Shown piece by piece: positions 1 through 8,104 of a DNA stretch of 64,000 nucleotides. The notes beneath the pieces are model-generated. The model saw only the letters and a list, made by a program, of their open reading frames with translations, ran no database searches and was not told the DNA's origin. Source of the stretch: Pseudoxanthomonas helianthi (lineage in GTDB: Bacteria > Pseudomonadota > Gammaproteobacteria > Xanthomonadales > Xanthomonadaceae); NCBI RefSeq assembly GCF_017939625.1, contig NZ_JAGKTC010000001.1:525497-589496 (forward strand). The letters are read 5' to 3'. Each line of letters opens with the position of its first letter. The stretch's first letter is position 1. A program made the translations under genes and the position numbers.

Positions 1-852
1 CTGGCCCTGCTGACCCGGTTCCAGGTGGGCGAGCGCATCGCTTTCGCCCGGCCCGGCTACGTCGCCTACCGCAACACCGCGCGCGCCGCGCACCTGCGAC
101 CGGTGGAAATCGGCTGCGGCCCCGAATCGCGCTACCAGCTCACTGCCGCGGCACTGGCGGCGCTGGACCCAGCGCCGGCCGGCGTGATCCTCGCCAGCCC
201 GGCCAATCCCACCGGCACGATCATCGCGCCGGAGGAACTGCAGGCCATCGTCCGCGTCTGCCGCGAGCGCGGCACCGCCATCGTTTCCGACGAGATCTAC
301 CACGGCCTGCATTACGGCGAAGCCGCGCATTCGATCCTCGAATACGCGCCCGAGGCCTTCGTGGTCAACAGCTTCTCCAAGTACTACAGCATGGTCGATT
401 GGCGCCTGGGCTGGCTGCTGGTTCCCGAAGCATACGTCGACACCGTACGCGCCTACGCCGGCAACCTGTTCCTGACCCCGCCATCGCCCAGCCAGCAGGC
501 TGCGCTGGTGGCGATGGACTGCGACGACGAGTTGGAAGGCCACCGCCAGGTGTACGCGCGCAACCGCGCCCTGCTGCTGGAAGCGCTACCGTCGATGGGA
601 CTGCAACGGATCGCGCCGCCCGACGGCGCGTTCTACATCTGGGCCGACGTGGGCCATCTCACCGACGACAGCCTCGCCTTCTGCATGCGGCTGGCGCAGG
701 AAACCGGCGTCGCCCTCGCGCCGGGCATCGATTTCGATCCGGTCGACGGCCACCGTTTCATCCGTTTCAGCTTCGCCCCGGGCACCGGGCAGGTCGAGGA
801 AGCGCTGCGGCGGCTGCGGCCCTGGTTCGCCGCGCAACCGTCCATCCGCTGA
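1..852 (+). CDS. PLP-dependent aminotransferase, class I/II (5' truncated by window)
   Basis: The reading frame is open from base 1, so this is the C-terminal part of a longer gene; the GTG at 25 is only an internal codon. The visible part carries fold-type I aminotransferase motifs: SPANPTG (substrate and carboxylate binding), SDEIYHG (Asp and Tyr holding the PLP ring) and SFSKYY, whose Lys (codon 379-381) should form the Schiff base with pyridoxal phosphate, followed by the Arg of WRLGW. The C-terminal RFSFA segment fits the second carboxylate-binding region. It is a cytosolic enzyme moving an amino group between an amino acid and a 2-oxo acid. The substrate cannot be told from sequence; aspartate/alanine-type or methionine-type enzymes are all possible. 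It ends 85 bases before a doxX-like gene on the same strand. Confidence 0.9.
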   Translation: MALLTRFQVGERIAFARPGYVAYRNTARAAHLRPVEIGCGPESRYQLTAAALAALDPAPAGVILASPANPTGTIIAPEELQAIVRVCRERGTAIVSDEIYHGLHYGEAAHSILEYAPEAFVVNSFSKYYSMVDWRLGWLLVPEAYVDTVRAYAGNLFLTPPSPSQQAALVAMDCDDELEGHRQVYARNRALLLEALPSMGLQRIAPPDGAFYIWADVGHLTDDSLAFCMRLAQETGVALAPGIDFDPVDGHRFIRFSFAPGTGQVEEALRRLRPWFAAQPSIR

Positions 853-937
853 CCCTCCGGCGCGACGCAGGGGAACGCCAACCCCGCCGTTTCCGGTGCG
901 ATACTCCGGATTCCATCCACGCACGGGGAAAAGCGAG

Positions 938-1333
938 ATGAACGACAACGCACGCGCCGATCTCGGCAAGCTGGTGTTGCGCCTTGCATTGGGCGTCCTG
1001 ATCCTGCTCCACGGCATCGCCAAGCTGAAAGGCGGATTGGCCGGCATCGTCGGCATGGTCGAGGCCCAGGGCTTGCCAGGCTTCGTCGGCTACGGCGTGC
1101 TGATCGGCGAAGTACTCGCCCCGGTACTGGTGATCCTCGGCCTGTACGCGCGCATCGGCAGCCTGTTGATCGCAGCCAACATGCTGGTCGCCCTGGCGCT
1201 GGTGCATATGGGCCAGTTCGGCCAGCTCAACGAGCAGGGCGGCTGGGCGTTGGAACTGCAAGGCATGTATCTCGCCACCGCCGTCGCCATCGCGCTCCTT
1301 GGCCCAGGTACCTACAGCATCAACCGCAAGTAA
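938..1333 (+). CDS. DoxX family membrane protein
   Basis: A 131-residue protein with the pattern of the DoxX family: about four hydrophobic segments, LVLRLALGVLILLHGIAKL near the N-terminus, a central GYGVLIGEVLAPVLVILGLY segment and GPGTYSINRK at the C-terminus. The ATG at 938 was chosen over an upstream start at 896 because a purine-rich ribosome site (ggggaaaagcgag) lies just before it and the DoxX homology begins there. DoxX proteins sit in the inner membrane and are linked in some bacteria to quinone or redox stress reactions, but no precise role is known for this branch. It follows the aminotransferase at 85 bases and may be cotranscribed with it. Confidence 0.85.
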   Translation: MNDNARADLGKLVLRLALGVLILLHGIAKLKGGLAGIVGMVEAQGLPGFVGYGVLIGEVLAPVLVILGLYARIGSLLIAANMLVALALVHMGQFGQLNEQGGWALELQGMYLATAVAIALLGPGTYSINRK

Positions 1334-1377
1334 CGCTGCGCGCCACGGCGAGGGCCGGTTGGCCTTCGCCGTGGTGA

Positions 1378-1656
1378 TCATGCACCCTCCTGCGTCTCCT
1401 GCGGCGCAGGCTGCAACTGCCCTGCCAATTCCTCCAGCGCCGAAATCTGCTGTTCCAATGCATCGTGCAGTTCGCTCTGGCGCGTCATCAGCGCCTCGAT
1501 CGCATCGGCCTGGCCGAACTTCTTCAGCTCGCCGTCGAACAGCAACCACTGCGCGGTCAACTGCTCGACGTAGTTCTTGGCGTAATGCCGCATTTCCCGG
1601 AGCTGGTTCAGGCTGTCGTTGACCTGCTCCAACGGCGTCTTGGTTTCCGTGGACAT
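1378..1656 (-). CDS. small conserved-looking coiled-coil protein, function unknown
   Basis: A 92-residue acidic, helical protein starting MSTETKTPLEQVNDSLNQLR. Glu, Gln, Leu and Ala fill it in a pattern typical of a coiled coil, with no signal peptide or membrane segment. The start at 1656 is set by a strong Shine-Dalgarno (gcgaggagg) seven to ten bases upstream; the open frame extends further to 1857 but that extension is Arg-rich and looks non-coding. It converges with the doxX-like gene and lies 140 bases downstream of the diguanylate cyclase gene on the same strand. I do not recognise a family. Confidence 0.65.
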   Translation of the reverse strand: MSTETKTPLEQVNDSLNQLREMRHYAKNYVEQLTAQWLLFDGELKKFGQADAIEALMTRQSELHDALEQQISALEELAGQLQPAPQETQEGA

Positions 1657-1796
1657 GGCGACCTCCTCGCGGATGCGCCCGCAGCGTAACCACGCGAAGC
1701 TGGCTCGGAGCCGAACGCGGGAGTTCGCCGTAAACATCGCGTGAATAAGCGCCGCGCAGCTCCCGCACGAATGCAGCGCACCGTCCCGCGCGGCTT

Positions 1797-3629
1797 TCAA
1801 CCGTCGGCGCGTTCGCTCCCACGATCCTCGGCGGCGGCCACGACGCGGATTCGCCACGTATTGCGTCCCGCCTGCTTGGCCGCGTAAAGCGCGGCGTCGG
1901 CGACCAGCAGGAGCGTGTCCGCGTCGGTGGGCTCGGCCGCGTAAGCGATGCCGATACTGGTGGTGGCGATCAGCCCGGTGCCGTCGATGTCGATGCTGTG
2001 ATGCATCTCGGCGACGAGCTGGCGCGCGATCGATTCCGCGGCATCGGGCAAGGCCACGTCCTCGATGATCACCGCAAACTCATCGCCACCCAGGCGCGCG
2101 ACCAGGTCGGTGCGACGCACGCACCCGGTCAGGCGCTGGGCGAACGAACGCAGCACCCGATCGCCGGCGGCATGGCCCCAGGTATCGTTGATGCCCTTGA
2201 AGTGGTCGACGTCCAGATACATGAGCGCGATCGGCGTGCGGTGGCGCTGCATGCGCAACAGAGCAAGGCGGAGGCGTTCCTCGAACTGGCGGCGATTGGC
2301 CAGGCCGGTCAGCGGGTCCACGCGCGCCATCTGTTCCAGCTCGCGGCGGCTCTCCGCCAACGCGGCTTCAGCGGCCACGCGGCCGGATACGTCGCGGCCG
2401 GTGTAGATGATGTCCATGCCGTCGCTGTCGATACTGGGAATCGGCCGGGTCACCGCTTCGATCCAGACGTAATGCCCGTCCTTGTGCTGCACGCGATAGA
2501 TCGCCGTATGCGCTTTCCCGTCGGCGAGCACCTCTTCCATGGCCTGTTGCTGCATCGCGCGATCATCGGGGTGGACCAGGCTCCAGCGCATGCCCAGCAT
2601 CTCGTCTGGCGACCAGCCGAGGATGTCGCGCGCCGAGGGCGAGACGTACACGCGTTCGCCGCTGGGGCGCATCCGCACGATCACGTCGTGCGAGTAGTCC
2701 GCCAGCATGCGGAAGCGCAGTTCGCTCTCGCTCAGCCGCGCGTGCAGGCGCTTGCGCTCGGCCATCGCCAGCGCCACCGGGATGGTCATCACGCATGCGC
2801 CGGCGACGTAGAGCTGCAACAGGGCGATGTGTCCGTTCCTGCCCAGCGCATCCACCAGCATGATCGGTCCCATGCCCATCGCCGTGGCCACGCTGCCGAT
2901 GACGCCGAACAGCAGGATGCCCACCGCCACGCCAGCGAAACGATGGCGGAACGCGGCCAGCAGCAGCGGCGGGTACGCGAGGAACAGCACCGGATAGCGC
3001 ACGCTGAACACCACCGTGCTGACGACCACGATCAGCAGCATGCTGAGGACGAAAGACCAGCGCCGGCCCGGCGCGGTAAACAGGGCGCGGCCCTCGCGAT
3101 GCACCACCACCGTCGCCGTGGCGAAGATCACCATGCCGACCACGTGGGCCGCATACCAGCTGACGAAACCGCCGAGCAGGTGCCCGCCGCCACGCAGCGC
3201 ATTCACAATGGAAATGAGCACCCCTGACACCGCACAAGCCGCCAGCGTGGCGACCGTGGCGATGCCGCCCAGCTCGATCCACCGCTTCGGATCGCCGATA
3301 TCGGGCACCCTGCGGCGCACCACACCGGCGACGATCAGGACCTCGACGATATTGGCCAGGCCGATCGCCGCGGCATGCAGGGGCGCGAATCCGGACGAAA
3401 GCCGCGCAAGCACGTCGGCAAGCAGGCCCGCCAGCAGGTAATAAGGCCATGACGCCGTGGGTCGCGACAGCAGCCAGCCGGTCAGGAAGCCGTTGCCGAG
3501 CCAGATCGCGGCCAGTTCGCCGGGTCCACGGGTGAATTCGAGCAGCAAACGGTCCAGCAGACCGATCAGTGCCGCCATGGCAAGCACATCCCGCCACATG
3601 CGCGCCGGTGTTTGAATGGCAGCCCTCAT
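1797..3629 (-). CDS. MASE1-PAS-GGDEF diguanylate cyclase
   Basis: A 610-residue inner-membrane signalling protein. Residues about 10-295 form a multi-span MASE1-like sensor (the IWLGNGFLTG motif and repeated hydrophobic helices). Residues about 305-410 are a PAS domain with the typical HPDD and HKDGHYVW motifs. The C-terminal GGDEF domain has an intact GGDEF motif at 514-518, preceded five residues upstream by RRTD, a canonical RxxD inhibitory site. The enzyme should make cyclic di-GMP from two GTP and be feedback-inhibited by its product. No EAL domain is present. It stands alone on the minus strand, divergent from the transporter-acyltransferase gene at 3778. The signal sensed by MASE1 or PAS cannot be read from the sequence. 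Confidence 0.95.
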   Translation of the reverse strand: MRAAIQTPARMWRDVLAMAALIGLLDRLLLEFTRGPGELAAIWLGNGFLTGWLLSRPTASWPYYLLAGLLADVLARLSSGFAPLHAAAIGLANIVEVLIVAGVVRRRVPDIGDPKRWIELGGIATVATLAACAVSGVLISIVNALRGGGHLLGGFVSWYAAHVVGMVIFATATVVVHREGRALFTAPGRRWSFVLSMLLIVVVSTVVFSVRYPVLFLAYPPLLLAAFRHRFAGVAVGILLFGVIGSVATAMGMGPIMLVDALGRNGHIALLQLYVAGACVMTIPVALAMAERKRLHARLSESELRFRMLADYSHDVIVRMRPSGERVYVSPSARDILGWSPDEMLGMRWSLVHPDDRAMQQQAMEEVLADGKAHTAIYRVQHKDGHYVWIEAVTRPIPSIDSDGMDIIYTGRDVSGRVAAEAALAESRRELEQMARVDPLTGLANRRQFEERLRLALLRMQRHRTPIALMYLDVDHFKGINDTWGHAAGDRVLRSFAQRLTGCVRRTDLVARLGGDEFAVIIEDVALPDAAESIARQLVAEMHHSIDIDGTGLIATTSIGIAYAAEPTDADTLLLVADAALYAAKQAGRNTWRIRVVAAAEDRGSERADG

Positions 3630-3777
3630 GCCAACTCGCTCAGCCCGGAAGAAGCGTCAATACCATAGCGAAAATTAATGCCGCGTGGCGAAGCCTCCGC
3701 CCCCGGATTCGTAATCCTTTCGTCGTGGAAGGCGCAGAACCGGATCTGCTAGGCTGCGCCGACCCCGGGGAGGACGC

Positions 3778-5664
3778 ATGTCCAGCCATAACCAGTTCCA
3801 GTTGCTGCGGCAGCGCCGCTTCCTGCCGTTCTTCGTGACCCAGTGCTTCGGCGCGTTCAACGACAACGTGTTCCGCCAGGCGATCATCGGCCTGCTGTTC
3901 TGGATGCAGGCTCCGCCCGCGCAGCGCACCTTGTACGCATCGTTGGCCCCGGCGATCTTCATCCTGCCGTACTTCCTGTTCTCCGCCACCGCGGGACAGA
4001 TCGCCGAGAAACTGGACAAGGACCGGCTGATCCGCATCACCACGACGATGGAGATCTTCATCATGTCGCTGGCGGCGTTGGCCTTCGTGCTCAAGGCACT
4101 GCCGCTGCTGCTGGTGGCGCTGTTCGCCACCGGCGTGCAGTCGACGCTGTTTGGACCGGTCAAGTACTCCATCCTGCCCGCGGTGCTGCATCCGCGCGAA
4201 CTGACCGGTGGCAATGGCCTGGTCGAAATGGGCACGTCGGTGAGCATCCTGCTGGGCATGCTGGCCGGCGGCATGATATTCGAAGTGTCCGGCGCGCACG
4301 GTCCGTGGGTCGCGGGCGCGACGGTGATCGCGCTGGCGGTGTGCGGCAACCTGGCCAGCCGGATGATTCCGCACGTCGGCGCGGCATTGCCCGAGCTGCG
4401 CATCAACTGGAATCCGCTTCCCGAATCGCTCGACGTGCTGCGGCTGGCCCGCAAGCAACTGGCCGTGCGCAACGCGGTGCTGGGTGTTTCGTGGTTCTGG
4501 TTCGTCGGCACCGTGTTCGCGACCCAATTGCCGGATTACGCGCCGTTGAACCTCGGCGGCTCCAACCTGCTGTACGTGTTCGTGCTGGCGCTGTTCTCCA
4601 TCGGCACCGGCGTCGGCTCGATGCTGTGCGAGAAGCTGTCCGCGCGCACGGTGGAAATCGGCCTGGTGCCGCTGGGCGCGTTCGGCATGAGTGCGTTCCT
4701 GTTCGACCTGTATTTCGCCCGCAGCGGCACGGCGACGGCGCACGGGCTGGACGTGGCCGGCTTCATGGCCCAGCCGGGCAGCTGGCGGATCGTCGTCGAC
4801 CTGGTCGGCATCGGCCTGTTCGCCGGCTTCTTCGTGGTGCCGCTGTTCGCGCTGATCCAGAGCCGCACGCCGAAGACCGAACTGTCGCGGGTGATCGGCG
4901 CGCTGAACATCCAGAACTCCGGCTTCGTGGTCGCCGCCTCGCTGATCTGCCTGGCGTTGCGTACCTGGGCCGGCTGGAGCATCCCGCAGATCTTCCTGGC
5001 ACTGGCCATCGCCAACACCCTGGTGGCGATCTGGATCTTCACCATCGTCCCCGAATTCCTGATGCGTTTCCTCAGCTGGCTGCTGGTGCGCACGCTGTAC
5101 CGGCTGCGCCTGCGCGGCATCGACCACGTCCCCGACGAGGGCGCGGCGCTGATCGTGTGCAACCATGTCAGCTACATGGACGCGCTGATCCTGTCGGCTT
5201 CGATTCCGCGGCCGGTGCGCTTCGTCATGTACTACCGGATCTTCAACATCCCGGTGATGAGCTGGATCTTCCGCACCGCGAAGGCGATTCCCATCGCCGG
5301 CGCGAAGGAGGACCCGGTGCTGATGCAGCGCGCCTTCGACGAGGTGGACGCGGCACTGGCCGATGGACAACTGGTATGCGTCTTTCCGGAAGGCGCGCTG
5401 ACGAAAAACGGCGACATCGCACCGTTCAAGTCGGGCGTGGAAAAGATCCTCGAGCGACGCCCCGTGCCGGTGATCCCGATGGCGTTGAAGAACATGTGGG
5501 GCAGCATGTGGAGCCGTCGAGATTCGCGACTGGGTCGCATGCGCGTGCCGCGGCGCCTGCGTGCGCATGTCGAAGTGGTCGCGGATGCACCGGTCGACGG
5601 TGCCGGCGCCACGGCGGAGTCGCTGGAAACGGCGGTGCACGACCTGCGCGGCGACGCGGCCTGA
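3778..5664 (+). CDS. LplT-like MFS lysophospholipid transporter fused to a PlsC-type acyltransferase
   Basis: A 628-residue fusion. Residues 1 to about 425 are a major facilitator with about twelve membrane segments resembling LplT (QCFGAFNDNVFRQA at the N-terminus is typical). Residues about 440-628 are a glycerolipid acyltransferase with the NHxxxxD catalytic motif at 462-468 (NHVSYMD) and the FPEG substrate motif at 536-539. In E. coli lplT and aas are separate genes; Aas carries acyltransferase plus acyl-ACP synthetase, and here the synthetase domain is absent. The likely role is inward flipping of lysophospholipid at the inner membrane and its re-acylation. The start is backed by ggggagga eight bases upstream. 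It is followed on the same strand by small membrane protein genes. Confidence 0.92.
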   Translation: MSSHNQFQLLRQRRFLPFFVTQCFGAFNDNVFRQAIIGLLFWMQAPPAQRTLYASLAPAIFILPYFLFSATAGQIAEKLDKDRLIRITTTMEIFIMSLAALAFVLKALPLLLVALFATGVQSTLFGPVKYSILPAVLHPRELTGGNGLVEMGTSVSILLGMLAGGMIFEVSGAHGPWVAGATVIALAVCGNLASRMIPHVGAALPELRINWNPLPESLDVLRLARKQLAVRNAVLGVSWFWFVGTVFATQLPDYAPLNLGGSNLLYVFVLALFSIGTGVGSMLCEKLSARTVEIGLVPLGAFGMSAFLFDLYFARSGTATAHGLDVAGFMAQPGSWRIVVDLVGIGLFAGFFVVPLFALIQSRTPKTELSRVIGALNIQNSGFVVAASLICLALRTWAGWSIPQIFLALAIANTLVAIWIFTIVPEFLMRFLSWLLVRTLYRLRLRGIDHVPDEGAALIVCNHVSYMDALILSASIPRPVRFVMYYRIFNIPVMSWIFRTAKAIPIAGAKEDPVLMQRAFDEVDAALADGQLVCVFPEGALTKNGDIAPFKSGVEKILERRPVPVIPMALKNMWGSMWSRRDSRLGRMRVPRRLRAHVEVVADAPVDGAGATAESLETAVHDLRGDAA

Positions 5665-5721
5665 GCGCGACAAGCGCACGGGCCTGCGGCAAACTATCGC
5701 TCTTTCATCCAGGGGAACTCC

Positions 5722-6018
5722 ATGAACCAACCACCGCCGATCCACAGCGGGGCGCAGGAATACGTGCCCAACAATCTGGTCTGGGCGATCCTGTCCACGC
5801 TGTTCTGCTGCCTGCCGCTGGGCATCGTGTCGATCGTCTATGCCGCGAAGGTCGACGGCCTGCGCGCCGCGGGCGACATCGCCGGCGCGCGCACCGCATC
5901 GGACAAGGCGAAGTTCTGGGCCTGGTGGTCGCTGGGCGCCTGGGCCGGGCTGGTCGCGCTGTATCTGCTGTTCGTCGTTGTCCTCGGCATGGCCGGGGCG
6001 CTGGGCGGCGCAAACTGA
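5722..6018 (+). CDS. CD225/dispanin-type two-helix membrane protein
   Basis: A 98-residue protein: a short Pro-rich N-terminus (MNQPPPIHSGAQEYVPNN), then NLVWAILSTLFCCLPLGIVS, a loop with KVDGLRAAGDIAGA, and a second hydrophobic helix ending GMAGALGG. The CCLPLG motif followed by an Ala/Gly/Asp-rich loop is the signature of the CD225/dispanin family, whose eukaryotic members include the interferon-induced transmembrane proteins. Bacterial members are common and uncharacterised. The start is set by aggggaactcc before the ATG. A paralogue follows 55 bases downstream, giving a tandem pair. Confidence 0.85.
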   Translation: MNQPPPIHSGAQEYVPNNLVWAILSTLFCCLPLGIVSIVYAAKVDGLRAAGDIAGARTASDKAKFWAWWSLGAWAGLVALYLLFVVVLGMAGALGGAN

Positions 6019-6073
6019 GTCGATTAGACTGCGTCCGGAACCACTCACTCACCACCCAAATGGAGCACTCCCG

Positions 6074-6409
6074 ATGAGCACTGTTCCTCCTCCCGCGCCC
6101 GGCATGGCCGGCAGCGTTCCCAACTACCTGGCCTGGTCGATCATCTCGACCGTGCTCGCCTCCTGCCTGTGCTGCCCGCTCGGCCTCGTCGGCATCGTGG
6201 CCATCGTGTTCTCGAACAAGGTCAACACCCTGTTGCGCCAGGGCGACATCGCCGGTGCGCAGCGCGCGTCGGCCACCGCCAAGACCTGGTGCTGGGTGGC
6301 GACCGCATTGGCCATCATCGGCCTGTTGATCAACATCTGGGCCTACTCGACCGGCGGCCTGCAGCAGTACATGCAGGCGATGGAACAGATCCAAGCCGCG
6401 CAGTCTTGA
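6074..6409 (+). CDS. CD225/dispanin-type membrane protein, second copy
   Basis: A 111-residue paralogue of the preceding gene, with the same layout: Pro-rich N-terminus (MSTVPPPAPGMAGSVPNY), helix LAWSIISTVLASCLCCPLGL, loop NKVNTLLRQGDIAGAQRAS, and a second helix LAIIGLLINIWAY. The motif CCPLG and the KV..L...GDIAGA loop are shared with the first copy. The ATG at 6074 follows tggagcactccc, a plausible ribosome site; an open frame reaches back to 5840 but overlaps the first copy and is a shadow. Its stop codon overlaps a TTG start of the DUF2752 gene, suggesting translational coupling. Confidence 0.85.
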   Translation: MSTVPPPAPGMAGSVPNYLAWSIISTVLASCLCCPLGLVGIVAIVFSNKVNTLLRQGDIAGAQRASATAKTWCWVATALAIIGLLINIWAYSTGGLQQYMQAMEQIQAAQS

Positions 6410-6834
6410 ACCTTGCGCTGAAACCGCTGCATCTCGCAGGACTGACGGCGGCCGCATTCGCGGCCGTCGTCGGTTTCTGGTTGCTGCGCCATTTCGATCC
6501 CAATGCGGCGGGCAATCCCTTCCCGGGCTGCGTGTTCCGCGCGCTGACCGGCTATTACTGCATCGGTTGCGGCATGACCCGCATGCTGCATGCGCTGGCC
6601 CACGGCGACGTGATACGCGCGTTCGCGATGAATCCCTTGGCGATGGCGATGCTCTCGCTGTCGCCCCTGCTGGCGGCATGGCGGCTGGGTTGGCAACCGA
6701 AGTTCCTGCAGCCGTTGATCGCCCTGCTGGCAGAGCCGAAGTTCTGGCTGGTGCTGCTGCCGCTGTACTGGATCGCCCGCAACCTGCCGTGGTGGCCGTT
6801 CACGCTGCTGGCGCCGGGCGGGTTGTTGTCGTAA
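6406..6834 (+). CDS. DUF2752 family membrane protein
   Basis: A 142-residue protein with an N-terminal helix, then FPGCVFRALTGYYCIGCGMTRM, which is the DUF2752 signature (two cysteines around a Gly-rich turn followed by TR), and two or three further hydrophobic segments. No ATG precedes the conserved region in frame. The best start is the TTG at 6406-6408, which overlaps the stop of the CD225 gene (TTGA). Association of DUF2752 with CD225/TM2-like membrane proteins is common in bacteria, but the function is unknown. No metal or catalytic role can be assigned beyond the two conserved cysteines. Confidence 0.8.
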   Translation: MNLALKPLHLAGLTAAAFAAVVGFWLLRHFDPNAAGNPFPGCVFRALTGYYCIGCGMTRMLHALAHGDVIRAFAMNPLAMAMLSLSPLLAAWRLGWQPKFLQPLIALLAEPKFWLVLLPLYWIARNLPWWPFTLLAPGGLLS

Positions 6835-7133
6835 ACGCCTTTCCCGTTTCTTGCGAAAGAAAGGCGAAGCGCAAGACAAGCTTTCGTAGAGTCGAGCTTG
6901 CTCGACTGCACTTCGTTCCCGCATCGGGAAGCAAAGCTAAGACGAAGGCGCGGCCGGCGAAGCACGCCGGGCGTTCGCTGACGCGCGCGGCAATGCCGCG
7001 CAAGCGCCGTATCTTCTTCGACAACCATCCGCCGCCTTCCGTGGCGAAACATATCGACTTCGGACGGTCCAGCCCGGCCATCCATGGCCGGGCGTTCGCT
7101 GAGGCTGCGCGGCAATGCCGCGCAAAGCTCGCC
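6835..7133. repeat. intergenic stretch with repeats, including a GTAG-type palindrome and a duplicated block
   Basis: No gene is supported here between the convergent DUF2752 and ampE genes. Just after the DUF2752 stop is an inverted repeat (cgcctttc at 6837-6844, gaaaggcg at 6859-6866) without a clear T-run. At 6886-6907 GTAG is followed by the perfect palindrome agtcgagcttgctcgact, which resembles the GTAG-headed REP elements of Stenotrophomonas and relatives. At 6967 and 7088 the same block occurs twice: ccgggcgttcgctga followed within about 10 bases by gcgcggcaatgccgcgcaa, itself a hairpin. The duplicated block suggests a dispersed repeat rather than coding DNA. Confidence 0.65.
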
Positions 7134-8027
7134 TCAGCTCACCCAACCGGCGATGACGAAGACGGCCATTACCGCCAGCCATAGCAGCAGGACGCGCCAG
7201 ACCAGGCTCATCGCATCGCGCAGTTCGGGCATGTCGCGCAGACGCGGCACCAGGCCGTCGGCGACGTAATCGGCGGCTTCCTCCGCCAGCTCCGACTTCA
7301 CGCTGGCCCGCGCCGCGGCGGCGAGGAAGCCGGTATCGAGTTGCAATTCGGCGCCGCCCGCGCCGCGCCATGCCTGCAACACCACGTCGAAATTCCCGAC
7401 CAGCGCCATCGACCATGTCATCAGCTGCGCAACCGGCCATTCCAGCACGGCGCGCAAACCGCGCGCGCCCGCGGCGGTGGCCGGCGGCAGGCGCTGCGCG
7501 TATTCGCCCTCGCAGGCAAAACCGACCAGGCGGAACAGGATCGCGCCGAACGGGCCCAGCACCGCGAACCAGAACAGCACGCCGAACCAGCGCCGCAATG
7601 CGCTGGAGAACACCGCTTCGACCAGGGCGGGACCATCGTCGCGCGGCGTCTCGTCGGACGGCCACAGGCGCGCGATGGCGTCGCGGCGCCCGGCTTCCTC
7701 GTGGCTGTCGATCACCGCCTCCACGTCGACATCGAGGTCGCGCGGACCCCACGCGTAAACCAGCACGGCGACGTAGTACAGGAACCCCAGCAGGCCCAGC
7801 CATGGCGCGTGCAAACCCCATTGGATCAGCACGACCAGCAGCAGCGGCGGCACCAGGGCCAGGACGATGCCGTAACGGCCTCGCCAGAAGCTGCCCTCAC
7901 CCGCGTGCGTGTCCAGCCATTGCAGCCACTGGCCGAACCAGCCGTAGCGACGCGCCGAGCCGACCAGCGCCGGGGCGACGTGGCCCAGCACCAGGGCAAG
8001 GACGGCAGCCACCAGGGTGACGAACAT
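7134..8027 (-). CDS. ampE: AmpE-like inner-membrane signalling protein
   Basis: A 297-residue integral membrane protein resembling AmpE (E. coli 284 residues), itself distantly related to CobD. Visible are the N-terminal helix MFVTLVAAVLALVLGHVAP, a WLQWLDTHAG segment, a second hydrophobic pair, the soluble loop DLDVDVEAVIDSHEEAGRRDAI, a middle SSALRRWFGVLFWFAVLGPFGAILFRL helix region and a C-terminal anchor. AmpE is classically the partner of AmpD in control of the chromosomal AmpC beta-lactamase, though here no ampD is adjacent. Its biochemical activity is not settled. The start at 8027 (MFVTLV) follows a purine-rich stretch (ggtggaggttttgc on the coding strand). Confidence 0.85.
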   Translation of the reverse strand: MFVTLVAAVLALVLGHVAPALVGSARRYGWFGQWLQWLDTHAGEGSFWRGRYGIVLALVPPLLLVVLIQWGLHAPWLGLLGFLYYVAVLVYAWGPRDLDVDVEAVIDSHEEAGRRDAIARLWPSDETPRDDGPALVEAVFSSALRRWFGVLFWFAVLGPFGAILFRLVGFACEGEYAQRLPPATAAGARGLRAVLEWPVAQLMTWSMALVGNFDVVLQAWRGAGGAELQLDTGFLAAAARASVKSELAEEAADYVADGLVPRLRDMPELRDAMSLVWRVLLLWLAVMAVFVIAGWVS

Positions 8028-8104
8028 GCAAAACCTCCACCGTTGATCCTAGCCTGCCTCGTGTGGAGGCCGCGGCTACATTCCCCGCACCAGTGCTGCG
8101 GCGT

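Noticed and set aside
3640..6048. A minus-strand frame of 802 codons
   Set aside because: Antisense to the LplT-acyltransferase fusion; rich in Arg, Gln, His and Asp with no recognisable domain.
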